This document shows positions 9,733 to 12,225 of a stretch of 12,225 nucleotides of DNA, piece by piece. A model generated the notes under the pieces. It was not told where the DNA came from. It did not search any database and was given only the letters and a program-made list of their open reading frames with translations. Positions within the stretch are counted from its first letter, which is position 1, and the number at the start of each line of letters is the position of its first letter. The DNA is from Jimgerdemannia flammicorona (taxonomy: Eukaryota; Mucoromycota; Endogonomycetes; Endogonales; Endogonaceae), in contig RBNI01005707.1 in NCBI GenBank assembly GCA_003990745.1, forward strand, positions 1-12,225, written 5' to 3'. Position numbers and translations under genes: made by a program.

Positions 9733-10270
9733 GAGAGACCTGGTCGATTCGGAACGGACTATGGAAGTCGGTTATCTATTTATACCTTTTAAATTTGATG
9801 GTCATTATCTTTGAACTTTTCGTTATCTCTTTGAGTACATTTTGTTTTCTTTAATCGTTTTCTTTCACGACTGTAGAATTATATAAAGTCTTGTAAATGC
9901 AACGAGCAAGTTCTATAAATCGGACAATCTCTTCCGACGATGTGACTTACTTTACATGTGAGCGGCACCTACTGTGTTCCCATAGTACCACAAAAAACAC
10001 CATCTCATTTTGGAAATTGGGAGACAATATAAGGCAAAGTTTATTAAAAAGTATATATATACCTTATGGCCTATCTGGATTAGTACCTTTTTGAAAAATT
10101 TCATCTCATATAATTAGCTACAGAGCGAACCTGCTTGACCTAATGATATCAACATTGTACAAGCAATAAAATGCAAAATGTCCGAGTCTAAACCGTGCCA
10201 TCCCGCCAACATCACCCAAGCGGCATATCTACCCCAACGCGAACTGAACTCCTCCACCGACGCCATCCTA
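9733..10270. other. AT-rich convergent spacer (3' ends of RIB3 and the WKF gene)
   Basis: 538 bp between two convergent stop codons. No coding signal; an open frame of 65 codons at 9897-10094 lacks codon bias and homology. AATAAA lies at 10165-10170 on plus, and on minus at 10045-10040, about 225 bases past the WKF-gene stop, a possible poly(A) signal for it. GTATATATATAC at 10051-10062 is a 12-bp palindrome. The dip in GC fits terminator/UTR sequence. Confidence 0.5.
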
Positions 10271-11215
10271 CTACGACAGCACCCTCAACACCTCTAATGC
10301 CCGCTCTGCCTTCTTGTCCTCGTGCCTTTTTGACTCTGCCTTGGCCTTAGCAGATTCGTCGTCTAAGGAATCGTCGTCCGTGGCTTCGGCGTCCTCCGAC
10401 GGCGTGGCGCGGTGGACCTCGTTCGCTTTCTCAATGGTTTGCTGGCAATGTGGAATCACGTGGGGCGTTGAGAGGAAACAATGGTATGGATAAGGTTGGA
10501 TTTGTGGGGATAATCGTGCGGAATTAGGCTAGCTGTCGAATAGAGTGCATCGTGTAATTGGTGCTGATGAACGTACTACGCGTGCGGAACCTTTCAGGTC
10601 CTCGATATACGCTAGGAGAATTTTGAAGTACACCTCGGGAATCTGGCATAGATTCATACGCGTGAGATGTCAGGGTGTCAATTTCACGAGGGAGTGTGAA
10701 CGAATTGAGGTCGATACCATGACTTACCTTGTCTTCGTCGTAGATATGTAGCAGCAGCCACGTTTGTCGCACCTTTTGGAACTTCCACGAGCTCCGAGCC
10801 TTCTTCCATGTTGATAGGTATTCTAGGGCTGAGGAGAGGGGGCATTATTTGGCCGATACTTGAAATGGAAAATATCAAACATAAATCTGATTTTCATACC
10901 AGGATGCACCGGAATGATGGATTCCGTTACCGCTGTATCGTTCTTGTTCCTGTCAAACAGTCCAGCGAGCTTGCCAGCCTTCTTCTTCCTCTTTACCTGT
11001 CTTTCCTCCTCCTCGTCGGGCGATTCGGCTGCCGCTTCCACATCCGCTTTAGACGTTTTGGACTTCTCATCCGTATCCTCGTCGACCTTCTTCTTCGGCC
11101 GCTTTGTTGTCGCGGGTTTGGGCAAGACGGATTTCTCGGGGTCCGGGTTCTTTGCGGGGTTCTCGGGATCTGGGTCCTTGGCGGACTTGTACTTCTTTTC
11201 TTGTTTAGTCACCAT
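10271..11215 (-). CDS. WKF-domain protein, C7orf50-like (function unknown)
   Basis: Exons, minus strand: 11215-10900, 10828-10728, 10642-10577, 10441-10271; 654 nt, 217 aa. Residues 1-105 are a charged, low-complexity tail rich in Lys, Pro, Asp and Glu with nuclear-localisation-like clusters (KRPKKK; RKKK before AGKLAGLF). From residue 106 comes the conserved part: [34 protein letters not shown], then [21 protein letters not shown], then a charged helix-prone tail ending [23 protein letters not shown] is the signature of the WKF (DUF2373) family, which includes human C7orf50, an RNA-associated, nucleolus-linked protein without a known activity (family knowledge). A role in the nucleolus or ribosome assembly is inference. 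The start at 11215 is the first ATG of the open frame. Divergent from ARL1. Confidence 0.88.
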
Positions 11216-11389
11216 CTTGAGACAATGATTTGTGATGGCTTAGCCGGTGATTTCCTTATTTCTTTTTCTGTGACGTATATCACATGATCTTGCAACGTTG
11301 CGTCATCGGTTCCAGAGAGAAGTTGCTTTATTTGATCAAACGCTTTTCTTTTGACTCTTCATCCACAACTACACTCAATATTGACAACC
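11216..11389. promoter_or_regulatory. Divergent promoter between the WKF gene and ARL1
   Basis: 174 bp between two start codons. Holds TGACGT at 11271-11276 on plus, inside the imperfect palindrome GTGACGTATATCAC, and TGACGC at 11305-11300 on minus (TTGCGTCA on plus), which resembles a C/EBP-CREB type bZIP site. CAACGTTG at 11293-11300 is an 8-bp palindrome. A pyrimidine-rich stretch just before the ARL1 ATG fits a fungal transcription start region. Function is inferred from motif resemblance only. Confidence 0.4.
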
Positions 11390-12134
<745 letters not shown>

Positions 12135-12212
12135 GTGGGTCCCGCTCTCCTTACGTCCTTCACCTTTCTCTACATATGTTTAAGCAAACACGGAATGACT
12201 CCTAACGCCATA

Positions 12213-12225
12213 CCCCCCCCCCCCC
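12213..12225. repeat. Poly-C run (13 C) at the right edge
   Basis: The window ends in an uninterrupted C run inside the incomplete ARL1 intron. Either an assembly end or a real homopolymer; no sequence beyond it is available. Confidence 0.7.

Noticed and set aside
9897..10094. A 65-codon plus-strand frame in the convergent spacer
   Set aside because: AT-rich, no codon bias, no motif, no plausible splice partners; more likely 3' UTR sequence.

Overview
This window reads as a piece of a fungal nuclear genome, most likely a basidiomycete. The genes are split by many short GT-AG introns (mostly about 70-150 bases). Exons are GC-rich at third positions and introns and spacers are AT-richer. The proteins are ordinary eukaryotic housekeeping families, including a PRMT4/CARM1-type arginine methyltransferase and a WKF-domain protein, neither of which occurs in baker's yeast. 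I cannot fix the genus. No prokaryotic operon, CRISPR array, transposon or RNA gene is visible.

Layout. (1) 38-886, minus strand: 5' part of a PRMT4/CARM1-like protein arginine methyltransferase, running off the left edge. (2) 1037-8193, plus: a complete UDP-glucose:glycoprotein glucosyltransferase (UGGT) in 23 exons, 1578 aa. (3) 8624-9732, plus: complete RIB3, 3,4-dihydroxy-2-butanone-4-phosphate synthase, 4 exons, 234 aa. (4) 10271-11215, minus: a complete WKF-domain protein related to human C7orf50, 4 exons, 217 aa. (5) 11390 to the right edge, plus: 5' part of the small GTPase ARL1, whose first coding exon is only 4 nt long. All exon models were built by hand by joining GT-AG introns so that phase closes and the protein agrees with the family. 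Every junction closes in frame.

The order is divergent pair (PRMT/UGGT, 150-bp spacer), tandem (UGGT, RIB3), convergent (RIB3/WKF, 538-bp AT-rich spacer), divergent pair (WKF/ARL1, 174-bp spacer). The genes do not form a pathway: ER glycoprotein quality control, riboflavin synthesis, nuclear methylation, a probably nucleolar protein and Golgi traffic. I see no new multi-gene system. The points worth a second look are an ATG-less basic, NLS-like extension in frame upstream of the PRMT start, the 4-nt first exon of ARL1, an RNEL C-terminus on UGGT, competing in-frame acceptors for UGGT exon 9, shared TGACGC/TGACGT sites in both divergent promoters, and homopolymer runs at both window edges.
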